A DNA stretch of 64,000 nucleotides from assembly GCA_027886175.1 (NCBI GenBank), contig JAJNNQ010000018.1:23603001-23667000 (forward strand). The letters are read 5' to 3'. Within the stretch, counting starts at the first letter, position 1. Each line of letters starts with the position of its first letter. The notes below the pieces were generated by a model, which saw only the letters and a program-made list of their open reading frames with translations, searched no databases and had not been told where the DNA came from. Source of the DNA: Phylloscopus collybita. Lineage: Eukaryota > Chordata > Aves > Passeriformes > Phylloscopidae. The translations under genes and the position numbers were made by a program. This document shows, in pieces, positions 1 to 12,924 of the stretch.

Positions 1-2600
1 TTGCCTGTCAGCAGAAGGTTTGCAGGGTAGAGGGATGCAAAGGAAAAGCTTGCTCTGTGTAAAGCATTAGCCAAACACCTGGCTGGACTCACCCAGCCTT
101 TCCAGCTCTGACAGGAGCTAGCTCGTGTGCTGAGGGATTTGGGCAGAGGCCATTTGGGCAGAGGAGCAGAAGGACCTTCCTGTCAGGCTCAGCAAACAGA
201 GTAGGCTCCTTAGGTACTGCAGCTATAAACCTGCTTAGCAAAGCCAGCCCCTTCAGAGCTGCTGGGGTAATTCTGCAAATATAGCTTGGCAACTCCAATG
301 ACAGGGTTCCCAAAGGGAAGGTCAGGAATATGCCTGACATTCCTCAGGAGAGGTAGACAATTTCTCAAGGACTATTACCCTCACACGGTAACTCAGCACA
401 ACAAAATGCCCCTGCTCCCAGCATCAACAAAACAAGAGGCAGCATTTGTTACTGCCTGTTCTTTTCACTATGCCTCCATTTTTATTCTGAAGACTTGAGA
501 ACAGAGCAGAGTGTAAGGCAGGTGAGACTGCAGCTGAATAAGTGCTCAGGTAATTACTCACCATTACAAGCATAACAGTGGTAATTTCTATTGCACGGCT
601 ACAACCACTGCAATGGTTGTCTGTCTGCAGTGACCAGAGCTCACACTGCTCCTCCACCAACATGCCGAATGTCAGCAGGTAGGGGTGAAGAAAGATGGTC
701 CTTGGTGAGAAAATAATATAGTGAAAGTGGTTAGGTTGTTTTTGAAGGGAGACCTCCATGGGCCTCTCTGGAGACAGGACACAAATGGCCAATCAATCCA
801 AACAAGTGCAGCAAAGGGATTGTATCTCAACCTACTCAGGGTTACTTCTCTGATCTGGCATGGTGAGCAGCTGGATATAGCAGATTGTTAGGTACAAGGG
901 AAGTCAAGAGATCAGATTAGCTTAAATCTATATATGTTTCCTATATGAGAGCAATAAAAGAAAAACAACTAGAAGCATGACTATTTCTGTCATAGTTCTA
1001 AGGAACTGCCTTAGAAATTGCAGACCCAACAGCCTCCTGTGAACCCTTCAGCCTCAGTGCCACCTGAACATCCAGCACAGTAATTACAGCAAGACAACCC
1101 TTCCAGGATCTAGTCTCTGTCAACTGTTCAGTAGTGGACCCTCTCACTGGCCCAGGACAGGCTTAACCCTGCAGTTAAGTTCTAAGTTCTTCCTGCAGAA
1201 CACAGCTCAAAGAGTCAAAAAACAGTAAAATAAACAAAAGCAAGGCTCTTCCCCTGACTAGCATAGCCTGTGGTAGTCCAAGCTCCTTGTGTGGTGTGCT
1301 TTAGTCTTCAGCACTTCTCACAAGTGCCAGATCCCAGCCCCAGAGCCCCTGCTGGATCCCACTTTAGTGTCTCTCTGACTTTTTACTGTTTCCTAGGGCA
1401 AAATCTGATAAGAGGTTGCCAGGCCTCTGGTCTGCATGGTGTTTACAGGAACAGACCACTCTATCCAAAGCTTCATTAGATAAACTAGATTCAATATCTG
1501 CACATGTACGTATTTGAGAGGATTAAGAACAAGATTTCATCAAAAGGTATTTCAATTACGGGACTGCACAGCAGATACACAGCATGGCAAAGGACTCTGA
1601 GAGCAAGTCTGGCCATGTACCAACAACCTGTCCATCCCATGAGAAGTCTACCTGTCCCACCCCAGGAAGCACCCTTGTGAGGCTTGGCAGTCGTGGGAAA
1701 GCAGATTGGTGAGAGGAAGGAGGGCAGCCTGAGAGCAATGTCAAAGCAGATGGGAGATGGGATCTGGTAAGTGACTAGGAAAGGGCTTCTGTGGAGAGGA
1801 CTGGAGGGGCCTGGCAAAGCAGACTGCTGCACTGGGGATGGGGAATCAGCTCTTTGCTTCTGATTAAGCCAATAACTGACTTTAGTTAAGCTCGCAATGC
1901 CACCTACCCCAACAACTAAGCTGAGACAAATCAGTGAGATAGGCAGATGTTTGCCTCATGAATAATGAGGTGGGTTGGAAACTGTCTGGATCACCACACT
2001 CAAAGGCAGCAGTACAAAGCCCATGTGTCAACCAGTGGACTCTAGTGGCATCTCTTAAGGGTCAGTATTCTGTGATGCCCTTAGTAACATTCTGAGCTTA
2101 CAAACAGTGAATTAACACACAACACCAAATCAGGGCTAGTGTCTGACATGCTTAGAGAGCAGTGCTACCACTTGGAGGAATCCAGATAGGCTGGAGGAAT
2201 GGCTGATAACAATTTCATGGAAAAAAAAAAATCAAATACAACTCCCTCACCTGGGAGAGAATAACTCCATAAAACAGTACTGGGTGCCACCTGGCTGAGG
2301 AGCTGCTTCCCTGAAAATGTGTTTGGCATGGGGAAAGCAGCGAGAAAATACTAACTCTTCAGAATACGTCCCCAAGATCCTGATTGTTTACCATAAGACT
2401 GACCAAACACTAGATCAAGTCACCCAGAAATGTTGTAGAAACCCCATTCCCAGGTATATCCAAAATCCAGCTGGACAGCACAGTGAGCAACACACTCTTG
2501 TTGGACCTGCTTTCAGCCGGTGGCTGGAGTAAGGACCTCTGGGATCAGAGCACCCTGATTCAACACTCCTCAATTGGGACGAGTCGCCTCTGCTTTTCTC
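1..2600. other. No gene recognised
   Basis: Mixed-composition non-coding DNA with an (A)11 run near 2220. Short frames here have no recognisable protein features. It may be intron of a minus-strand gene if the 2.66-kb donor is real. Confidence 0.6.
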
Positions 2601-2663
2601 CCCCAGTGCTCAGCTTCCCGGAGACCAGCAGGGAGCAGTGAAAGGCGAGGAATGAAGACTTAC

Positions 2664-3050
2664 CCACCAGACCAGCAGCATTCCTGTAAGGCTGCCGACA
2701 CACTCCGGGACCGCCCAGCGCTGAAGTTCTGAACGCCCGGCCCAGGGAAGCGGGGAAGGGCCCCGGCCAGCCAGCGGCCGAGAAAGGGCAATGTGGGATG
2801 CGCCCCCCGGGCACGGGCACGGGCAGGGCCGGGAGCGCCGGCGGGAGCCGGGAGCCGCCGCGGGCACGCCAGAGCCGAGCAGCCGAGGGAGAGCGCGGGT
2901 GGCCACTCTCTCGGGGAGCTGGCCAAGGGCCGCAGAGGCCGGCGGCGTTCCCCATAGCCGCGGGGTCGGGCGGAGGGCGCTGCCCAGCTGGCCGCAGCCA
3001 CGGGACGGGAAGGGACGTTGCTTGTTGCTTCAAGCGTCTGGGGCTACAAG
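2664..3050 (-). promoter_or_regulatory. GC-rich island with possible minus-strand non-coding first exon
   Basis: G+C rises sharply between about 2700 and 3030. On the minus strand the block ends at a near-consensus splice donor GG/GTAAGT (exon end 2664, intron from 2663), as expected for a 5' exon transcribed leftwards. An ATG in this block opens a frame with no recognised homology and composition typical of a GC island, so I do not call it coding. By position and strand it could be an alternative JDP2 first exon. Confidence 0.35.
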
Positions 3051-3957
3051 GTTCGTATTGCCCAACTGTCCTCCTCGATCTCGAGATATGAACACGTGCT
3101 TAACAAAAACCGAAATTTAAATTCTCACATAACCACATGACTGCAGGCACTGGGATGATGAAATCCCAAGAACCATCAAGACTCTTCCACCGGCAACGGG
3201 CCTGCCGCAACCCAGGAGACACGGGCCATTTTACTGTCAGCTTTGCTACAGCTCAGGATAGTGCTCACATCCATTGTGCAAATGAACACCAAGGCCACAA
3301 AGACATTTGCCTGCTGCTGTCAGTTCCAGTATAAATTATAGCATGTTGATTTAAACTATGGATCTTTATCCACAAATGACACCTATGGAAAATCAGACAC
3401 AGGGCAAAAAGAAACCCCAGCAAATTGATGTCTTGGGACTCCAAAAATCTGGGTTTAGAGGTGGCTGAGCTTAGAAGTGCTACCTCAGGGGTCTAACTCT
3501 GGGGCGGATGACTATGACTGGGGTGGTTGCAGGCATTCCCATCTAAGTCTCTCCACCTTGCTCTCCGGTTCCAGGGGAGAGAGAAGAAGAATGGGAACAT
3601 CAGTCCTTGTCACTGGGCATCAGCGAGCTCTGCACAAGCCCCTTTGCAGTCACTTGGTTAGCAAATAGCTCTGGGCATGGGCAAGGGTACAGCACAGGCT
3701 GTCACCCAGGAGAGCTAGCAATGCACTGTAGACAGCAAAGACAGTATTTTAAATTGCTAGTTAGATCTGTCAGAGCTTGATATCCAGATCTTAGAGATGC
3801 TCATACATATACATAGAGACATTTCATACATCTGGAGTAGTTCCTTGCCATAAACCCTGTGTGTTACCACTCAGCTGCTTTCACACACACCACCAGGGTA
3901 TTACGTGGCTCTCCATGACACAACTGATCCAGCCATTCATACACTCAGTGCATCAAC

Positions 3958-4140
3958 AAAAGTTGGAAGGGGTCTCTGAAGGCCACCCTTCCCATCCCTG
4001 CTTGAAGCAGAGTCGGTTAGAGCAGGTGTTTCAGGACCTCAGCCAGTCAAATTTTGATTATCTCCAAGGCTGGAGGTTCTAAAGCTTCTCCAAGCAACAT
4101 GCTCCAGTGTTTGACCACTTTCATGGTAAAACATTAGGAT
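3958..4140 (-). mobile_element. CR1 LINE 3'-end fragment (degraded)
   Basis: The plus strand begins AAGTTGGAAGGGGTCTCTGA and continues with GGCTGGAGGTTC..AGCTTCTCCAAGCAAC and a CACTTTCATGGTAAAACATT-like stretch. This is the order of the antisense CR1 3' region familiar from bird genomes. The terminal octamer repeats are not recognisable. It is an old, truncated copy in minus orientation. Confidence 0.65.
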
Positions 4141-4212
4141 TTTAGTGCATGCTCTGAAGAGTGAACACTCCAAACTGAACCTAGGCAAATCACCTAGGTC
4201 CTGGATATGCTG

Positions 4213-4254
4213 TTCCACGGGAATTTATACATTTCTGTATAAATTCCCGTGGAA
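4213..4254. repeat. Perfect 18-bp inverted repeat with 6-nt loop
   Basis: TTCCACGGGAATTTATAC (4213-4230), loop ATTTCT, then its exact reverse complement (4237-4254). The 10-mer GAATTTATAC occurs again at 4252-4261, overlapping the right arm. No element family is recognised. Confidence 0.95.
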
Positions 4255-7200
4255 TTTATACAGCACTTGCTGGTTCTGCAGTAACTTTGGTGAGGGATTC
4301 AGAGCAGCCTAACTCCCCACATAAATACATTTGTTGTGCCAGTGTAACTTCATGAACCATTTAATTGAGAGGTCAGGCAAGTAACTGTGTACACACCAAG
4401 AATAAAACAGAATAACATGAATGAGAGCAAAGATAGCAGAACCACACATGAAGATTGGCTTAAGATGTTCTGAAACTGTACTTTCTCTGCAATAATGTAA
4501 TATTGGCCTTTGCAAGGGACACAATTTTCTAAAATTTGGAGAATGAGCTCCCTAAGGCCTAAGAACCTTCAGTACCTGCCCATTCAGACTGCAAGCTATG
4601 CTGCTTACACCTGTAGCACAAACACACTGCAACACAAAATCCACTGGGGAGCGGAGAGGGGAACAAGCCACACATTTGCGTATTAGTCACTTTTGAGGTT
4701 AATGGGAAAGTGCTCAGATGCCACTTTGAGTGGTTCATGGTAAGCTCCAAACTAGAACAGAACACTTCAGTTATTAGTGCCCATAAGGAGCTCCAAGATC
4801 CTCAAGTGGAAATCATTATATAATAAATACTTCATTCTCTTAAACACAGATGATTATTTCAGCGCATAATGTATCTTAAAAGGAAATACAAACCTTTGCT
4901 TAAGAGTCAGAGCTGGTCCTTACCACATTCTGTGCCCAATCACCTGCAGGGCACAAGCTGTCATGCAATATCCAGTAATTAAGCTATATTTATTATAAGA
5001 TTGGAAGCTGTGAGGTCATCCCCTGTGCTACTACACGTGCCTTAAGTTAGCGATGATAATCATTCTCACATGCACCCAAGCGATGTTTAGGCCTTCAGCC
5101 ATAGTTACTCTCTGACAATATAACAACAAGTGACAAAGTAGCACAGAATGAAAAAATATTACCAACTTTGGTCATAAAGTGATTTGGAAAAAAGAGATTT
5201 TGCTCAGTTTTACTGCATTGGAGTTACGCTCTATTCCATACATCCAGCAAATGGAACAGGTTGGCACTTTTACCTCAAACACAGAAGTATCACCATTCCA
5301 GAACCATCTCATTGGTTCTAGAACCATCCTTACCTACTCTATAAGGAATAGGCAAATAAGTTGCATTTAGTTTGGCATGAAAATACTTGCACAATGAAAT
5401 CTTTCTCAAAGTATAGGTTTTAAAAGATATGAAAAAACCCCCTCAATTCTGAAGTGCTAAAGCTTTCTTGGCAAATCTTGACTTATGTTAATGACATATG
5501 ACTATATGACAGGTTTATGAAGAAGCCATGTTAGTACTGTTTTGGTGTAATGAGCAAGAGCCTTACATTTCTGTAGTGCCTTTCTGCAATAAGGACTAAA
5601 ACAATAACAAAAAGAATTTCATTAGGTCTTGACTAAATGTGTTGGGACTAAGATCCAGTGACGTATTTGCCCTTGAAATCTAAAGGTATGTAAATATGGA
5701 TAAAACTTTTCTCAAGTAAATGTTCCTAATCAGGATCATCCCTTCTAAGAGATGAGGCATACATAGCTCATGTGACTATTATTCTGTGGCTCTTAAAATG
5801 TGGAAACCATCCCATCACCTTGCCATGCCCCTTGACTTTGTTCCCAGACAGAAACAAAGATCTTGAAAATAAGCATCCGGGTAGAATAACATGTTTCCAT
5901 GAGTGTTATTTCACTATGTTTCCCATCAATTACAGCTATGTATCTGCCATTCAGTGAAAACCATCAGTTCATATTTCCCTTAAATCCCGCCTCATATTTA
6001 GGATGATTTGGAGATAATTTATCAAACACTGCAGTCATTGGGATTCCTTTTGGAGCACTGAACATGTTGCACAACCCTTACAACAAGGTAAATCCTCTAA
6101 CCTGCCAGAGCTTGTTTATAGCCTGACACAGGCAGCATCCACAATGCCAAGTGAAGCTGGGCCAGGAACTGTTCTGTGGTGGAAGGGCTGGGCAGTCACT
6201 CAGCACATCCGCACTGCACAGCACCGGGCTGGTGGTCACCTCCAAACTACACATGGTCTTAAGTAAGTATTATTTCAGGGATGTTATTTCAAACAAGCAG
6301 ATTTTAATAAAAGAGAGCTTGTGCCATAGCCCAGGGGGATGATTTACAACATGAAAATAAAGGACTTGTCATATGCCACAGCATAGAAGTGTGTTTGACA
6401 GTATGAAACCTGCTGGGATGTTGCTGCTTCACCCAGAAGAGTGGAGGGGGTCCAGTCTCACAGAGTCTTGCTCACTGCTCATTGGACACATGCTACCCTC
6501 TGAAGGACACCCAACCATCATCTTCGAGATTGCTGGTTGACACACGCCAGAACTGTTGCACAGCCAAGGTACCCAAGCTTGTGGTACCTGGAAATTGCTG
6601 ACAAATAGCAGCAGAAAACCACAGCCATCTTGGGGGTGGGGGGGAGGAGGGAGGGAAGAGAATGAAGAGGATCTGAAGTGAATGGGAGGATCTGAGAGGT
6701 CCGTGGATAGCTAAAGCTTTGAAGAGCTGAGTTCTTTGAAAGTCTTGGAGTGAAATCCTTATCTGTGCCGAAACCCCATTCTTGGCTTTGTACTCAGTTC
6801 TTATGTAATGACAGGAAATTACTTTGTTTTATCTTCCCTGGTGTCCTCGAGGTTAGTGACACATCATCATTTAGGTTACATTACTATTTTAATTCAACTG
6901 CCATACCACATGCCTTAATGCTGTAACAGAGCTTGTCCTTCTCTACCCTGTGCTACTGGCAACTGTTATTTTTCCTACAATTAGAAATCAAATGTTTCAT
7001 AGCAGGAATTTCATCACTCTCATGCTGAAGCACCAATATACTTCAAAGCAGTGTCAAAATAATGTTTTATTTAAAAACCCAAATACCCTCACAACATCTG
7101 AATTCCGTGTACCTTTCAGATGATATGCTTTAGGACTAACACTGCTACTGTATTTTATGGCCTTTGAAATACAATTACTTATTCAGGGGAAGTATTTAAT

Positions 7201-8429
7201 TTTGCAAACAAAACCAGATAAATAGTGTATTATGAGTTGGCTTCTCTTCCCTTCTTCCCAAGCATGAGAAGATTCAAGATGGGCTATTTAAAAAGCACTC
7301 AATCCTTACCAAGTGGAAGATGCGATGCAATCAGAATTAAAATTACTCCTTTAATGTTGCAGCTGGTTGTCCATAGCCAACAGACCAAGCTACAAAACAT
7401 TTGTACAAAAACAGAGCTCAAATCTGATCAGTGAAGAGTTGAAAATCTGTTGTGCAGACTGAAGATGCCAGGAGGATGGCAGGGGACAGGACACCATACC
7501 ACAGAACAATAGCTCCTTAATTGGAAATAATAAAGATACATTGTCCACATGCTAGTTACAGCCTTCTTTTGTTTTCCCATGATATCCTGTTGATATAATA
7601 TCCAGGTCCCTTGTGAACATCCGCTGTTTCCAAATGAGAAGAATGGGTGTTGTTGGTTTCACTTCAGCACCTCGCTGGGTCACCAGCCTACCTCTGCCTG
7701 GAAAGGCTACCGGATGCAGTTCCAAAGAGCAACCTTATCAGCAAAAGATCTGAACAGATAAGGTGCACGGACATATGAGATCACATCTTCTGGTAATTCA
7801 AACAAATTTCAAACACCATTACAATATGTAAGCACAGGAAAGAGCAAATGTTCAGCTAAATTCCTACAAACCCACACAGAAATACTCATATTAGATGAAA
7901 TCAAGCACAGCTTTTGCCCCTCTCTGTTATCAGCCAGCCTTCTGACACTACCTGGTAGCCACCACTTGAAGAAAATAGTCCAGACAAAGTCAGTGGTCAG
8001 TGTGTTGTGCTGCCTCATCAGAGTATTTCCTAAGGCCCCAGAAATTACAAAATCAGGACTTGCACAGCCAAAGGGGATATTTGTGTATTTAATGGTCCTC
8101 ACTAGTTTTTATTTGTATTCATTCTCTGGACTTTTCATCTCAAAATAAACAAAAAAGAAAACAAAACACCAAATCCTTGTAGTATCCACAAAATCAGGCA
8201 AAAAGTGTTTTCTACAAGTACCCACAACATGGAATGAGCAACCTTGTCAAGTCTGGTTTTGTTCCATGTTTCCCCAAGCTTTGCTTTTTGTATATCATTC
8301 TTACACTGAAAGAAACCTCCCCTAATTTGTGTCTGTGAAGCTGAAGAGTCCTAGTTAACTTACTTGCTTCTGACCTAGAAGCTGTCCCACACTTCCTAAC
8401 ATTTATCTATTTGTCTGAACCTCTTACAG

Positions 8430-9690
8430 TGCTCTATGTCCTTCTAAAGATCAGAATGTACACAACATTCAAAGCACTGGGACACCATGGATTTATCCCG
8501 TGCCATAATGACACTCTCTGCTTTTACTCTCTTGCTCTTATTCCTTATCTCCTAATGCTCGATTTGCTCATTTACCAAGCCTTGAACTGAGGTTTTCACA
8601 GAAATATTGTTATATCAAGATCTTGTTCCAAAGGGATAAATCAGCTTCTAGGCTGTTTCTGTATGATTGAAATGGATTGTTTATCTCCCATTTAAAACAC
8701 TTTAAATGTATGTACATCAAATTGTACCACCCACTCATTTTATATTGTGACATTTTACTACCTTTGCTCTCAGTCCACAGGCTGTGGAATTCAGATCCTT
8801 GTGGAACATGGATATTGACTCATTCTACTGAGAAATACTTTTGTTGCCTTACAGAGACCCATCTTTAATGCAGTGTCATCTATCCACATGAAAACTTCTC
8901 TTATTATACAGTTTCTTTGGAAGATTTTGCTGAATACTTTTTAGAAACCCAAGGAGAAAATATCAGCTGAATGTCTCTTGTCCACATGCTTTGCTGACTC
9001 CTCACAGGACTCCAAACAATGTGTGAGGCCAGGAGTTCTCAGTAGAAAGGCTCTGCCAGCTCTCATGGTTCCCCATTTTCTGCCTGCACCCACTAGTTCA
9101 CCTCTTTAAAATTTTCACAAACTTAAGTGGTACAGAGAACAGGCTCATTTCTCAACTGCTATACAGAACTTCTTGGGCTGGTGGTTTTTTGTTGTTTTTT
9201 TTTTTTTTTTAATTTTCATGTTAACTATCTTCCCATTCTCTATTATCAAAGCCCTTCTAAATGCGATATTAGACAAAAACCATTAGTAAGCAGCTCAGCT
9301 ATTTAAGTCTTGACTTCTCTTAGAACACTTGGATGAAAATAATACAATCCAATTGTTCAACTTTTTTTATTTTAGCCATTTGTTTCACTGTCTTTTCTAC
9401 AGACCTTTAGCTTGAAACATATCCTCTGATAAATATTTCACAAAATCAAGTATAAGTACAGGAATATTCTTAAGATCCTCTACAGTGAGCCCAGAGCAAA
9501 ATACTAACTTGATTTTTCTCCAGAACCTTATCTCCTCTGAATAATGCCTTTTTGTGGTTGGTGGGGTTTTTTTTGGTGGTGTTTTTTTTTTTTTTAATGA
9601 CTGTCCCTCGGCTCTGATAACTTTTTTGGCAGGCTTCCTGTACTATTTTGGCAGAAAGCAGTAGAGTCAGATTTTTGTAATAAAACATCA
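8430..9690 (-). mobile_element. Ancient CR1-clade LINE remnant (reverse-transcriptase region, heavily decayed)
   Basis: The plus strand reads as the antisense of an old CR1-type LINE that I recognise from its order of conserved phrases. These include CTTGTCCACATGCTTTG..TTGACTCC-like sequence (about 8975-9000), AGAACACTTGGATGAA (about 9324), GATCCTCTACAGTGA (about 9474) and TTGGCAGGCTTCCTG (about 9627). Indels and stops break every frame, and poly(T) tracts (9197-9212, 9582-9596) interrupt it. Both ends fade gradually, so boundaries are approximate. It cannot code for a working protein. Confidence 0.65.
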
Positions 9691-9949
9691 ACAAAAAGTA
9701 CCAAAAAGAGAAATGGCACGAGAACTGGCACAGCCAGTGTTCGAGAGTGTAGGTGCCCGGTCACCCAGGACACTGCAGCCACGTCCACAGGGCAGCTCTT
9801 GTGCTGCAATTGCAGTTGAAAAAAAAGTAATTATTTTCTTCCACCTACTGGAGATAATTGTTTTCCCACCATGACGGATCAATTGTTCCAGCTCAGAGCT
9901 GACTATGGAGATTTCCAGGTGGAGGGATGATGCCACAGAAGCCTACTCA

Positions 9950-10620
9950 GGGACACCGAGAGCAACAAACCCTTACGTGGGAGCTCGCCTGGGACTCAAC
10001 ACCCAGCTGCGCGAAACCCCCGTTCTTTCTCCTGACACCTCGCCCCGCAAAGGCAACGAGAGCGCCGGAGGAGGCGGAACGGAGAGCAGGCCGCCTCGCC
10101 AGCCCACCCCGGGGTAGGAGCCATGTGGGGCAGGGCAGGGAGCGATGTCCCCGGCCGCGGGGCCGCTGCCTGGGCCCGGCCGGGGGACACGGGCGTCCAT
10201 CCCGCCCAGCCTTCCGGATCCTTCCCGCCGCGCGCGCCCCCCGCCGCCCGGGAAGCGCGGCGCCGCCGCCTTGCCATATATGGGCACGGCCGGAAGCGCG
10301 CGCGTCACGGCGCTGGCTCGCGGCGTCCCCGCGGAGAGCGGGACGTCACGTCACGTCCCCGGCGCGCCCGCGCGCGGCGCCCGGGCAACCAAACAGTAAA
10401 CACGGGCACGCGCAGGCGCGGCGGGGCGGGGCGGGGCCGGGGCCGCGCTGTGCCCGCCGTGAGAGCCCCGCGGGGCCGCGCCGGGGCCGGCCCGACGCGG
10501 GAACCTCGCGCTGATCTCAGGTACCGGCGGCGGCCGCCCCGCCGCGGCCCGGGGGCACGAGCGCCGCAGGCGGGGTGGGGGGCGGGGGTTGTGCACAGGA
10601 GCGTGTCGGGACTGCGGCTT
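9950..10620. promoter_or_regulatory. CpG-island promoter with CArG, ETS and CRE sites (candidate JDP2 5' end)
   Basis: A strong CpG island with no recognisable protein. It contains a perfect CArG box CCATATATGG (10274-10283) and an ETS core CCGGAAG (10290-10296). It also has overlapping CRE half-sites in GACGTCACGTCACGTC (10342-10357), an NRF1-like CGCGCAGGCGCG (about 10409) and dense GC boxes (10420-10440). As I recall the human order, JDP2 follows FOS in the same orientation, so its first non-coding exon on the minus strand would fall in this part of the window. A plus-strand donor-like CTCAG/GTACCG (about 10520) leaves direction open. Promoter activity is well supported by composition; the gene identity is inference. 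Confidence 0.55.
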
Positions 10621-12920
10621 GCTGTCGGCGCCGAGATCCGCAACACCCTCCGGTACCCGGGTACTGCTGCGCTGGGCAGCCCTCCTTTAATCTACCATAA
10701 ACGCGTTTCAGGATCTTCACGTTGTTTCACGCCTCTACTTTCTGTAATCCGTAACAACAATTCCACTGTGCCTTGCGTTGTGTTGCAGGTGCATCTCTAA
10801 GAATTAATTACACTACTGCCCTCAGAGGGATCAAGAGCGCAGGAGGCATCAGAAATAACACGAGCGTTCCCTACGTGTCTTATCTCGTTCCATTGTTGTG
10901 TTTCACAAAGCTTTGTGCTGGTATCTGTGTGATGTATCAGATACAGCTTGTAATTGAAGCACACGCTTGTAACACGTTGCAGGCAGAGATTGCTGCATTA
11001 TTCCTCTGTTGAAGATAGTGGCAAGATTCCCCCTGTTTTAAGTACAACTTCACTACATAATTCTCAAATGCTAGGAGGCCGATAAATCACGTTCATAACA
11101 CAGCATAAATTTTATTACGCACATCCTGAATTCTGGGTTCTTTGTGGCTGAAGGCAAGGAGTAAGGCTGGAGCCTGGGGTTAGACATATCGTGTCTCATA
11201 TAGTGCCACCCCTGAATTTGACATCTTTGCATAACAAATGCAAAAGCTGACACTTAGACTTGGCACTTGCTATCGCTTCTGTTAAAAAGAGAAGCCTTGG
11301 TTAGGCTGCAGGACTGCTGCCTCTCTAAATTTAGCTCTAGATTTTGTTTTAGTCTGTCCAGTGATCATGAGAGCTGATGGGGCCAGGATCACTCCACCTA
11401 CTTCGAGGGAACTGTGTGGTACTTCTGGACTTTGTGGACTCTGTTCCTTTCTGCCTCTGCTGAATGTCCGGTGATTTCAGCAGCATGTATGGGCTCCCAG
11501 AGACATGAATTGATGGTCTTTCAGCAAGACAGCACATCATGATGCCAGATTTACTAACTTCACAGGGTTACTTGTCACATGTCGACTCTCTTGTAGCATC
11601 ACCCACCACCTACACAACTGCTTTATGGTTCAGTGCTACTGTGCATTTGCTGCACCTGGGTGTTGCCTGTGTAAACTCAAGTGGCAACGTAAAAGTAGCT
11701 GCTTCTCAATAGCAAGTGGGATTAGTCTTCATCACTTGTCAGCTCTGCCTACAGATTAATGTTGAAAGATAGGAAACTGTGCTTGTAATATTTGCTTTTA
11801 AACAGGGCAGGCTGTGTTGAGTAAGTCATGGACCTGCAATACTCACTCCTGAGATGAGATAGAGCCTGTGTTCTGATTAGGGAAGGGGTGGAAAAAAGCA
11901 GAGCCTGCTGCAGTGACCAGGAAATGGGGACTTACAGAAACCCAGCCCTGAATGCCAGCCTACAGAGATTCCCTGAGACCATGGTGTCAAGACAGCCTTC
12001 AGCTGGATACGTGTGCCAGTACAGGTCACATCTTTGCTTTCATCTTGAGAAAGGAGTTCTCAAATTGGGGTGACAGGGCCAGAGGTTGTCAGGGAGGCCT
12101 TGCTAGTCTCAGGGAACCCTTCACGTGTAGCCATTAGGGAGGGAGCAGACCACTGCTCTGTCTGCAGGGATAACCTGGTGCAGCTGCTGTCCTGGCAGCA
12201 GAGCACATTTCACTGCACAAGCAGCAGGGGGGACAGAGGGTAGCAGCCCCTCTCAACTAACTCAGCAGGAGAGACCACGTTTTCAGAGACCCCAAGGAAG
12301 CAGCACATTCCTAGAATGTGTGTGCAGTCGCTATAACTCATTCGTTCGAGGACTGGGCTGGCTTTAATATAAACCGAGGAGCCAGTGGTTTACCTTGTAC
12401 CACTCAGCCCAAACTGAGGAGTGCACAAGCCTTTTTCCTCCCCTCATGTCCAAAGAAGATAGGTCATAGCTACTCCTAGAGGAACCAGACCACGTGCAAG
12501 GACAAGGAAGTTAGGCTGCTGGGCAGGTGCAAATGATCATGTGGGCCCCAGCCTAGAGGTGCCCTTTCACCACCCTTCCAGCAGGACCCCCAGCTAGTTG
12601 CTGAAAGGCCACAGCAGGTGACACACAGTGTCAGGGACAGTGACAGACAGTGAAAGGGACCAGACCCAGACAGATCCAGCTGGGAAAGGCCATAGGGAGT
12701 GACCCTGCTGCCTACCGGGATGGGTGTAACCACAGCCAGCCCTGACTAGCACCAGGACAAGAACAGGGCTGGCCTATATGGCATTCCCACCCTGATGCAC
12801 CCTAAGCCTCAGGCAGATTGCAGTTGTCTGCAGTTTATAAAGCCCAGACAAAATTAGAGGCTAGGGAACCCCTTTGAGGTCGCAGGGAAGCAAGTGCAAA
12901 AGGTAACACAAGGACAGCTC
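10620..12920. other. Intergenic between the 10-kb CpG island and the FOS 3' end
   Basis: No recognised gene or repeat family. Composition is average. Confidence 0.6.
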
Positions 12921-12924
12921 CAGC

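Larger units (their letters stand above)
3100..8400. other. Gene-free stretch
   Basis: Apart from the CR1 fragment and the hairpin listed separately, I see only A/T-rich non-coding sequence and a G-rich run GGGGGTGGGGGGGAGGAGGG (6632-6651) that could form a quadruplex. No coding exon, including no JDP2 bZIP exon, was found on either strand. Confidence 0.6.

Noticed and set aside
2560..3033. Minus-strand frame starting MGNAAG, resembling a myristoylation signal
   Set aside because: The rest is Pro/Arg/Gly-rich GC-island translation, and the frame runs through the good splice donor, so the short motif is probably chance.
1..10620. JDP2 coding exons
   Set aside because: Expected by synteny on this side of FOS, but no bZIP-encoding exon was found on either strand. 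They probably lie left of the window.
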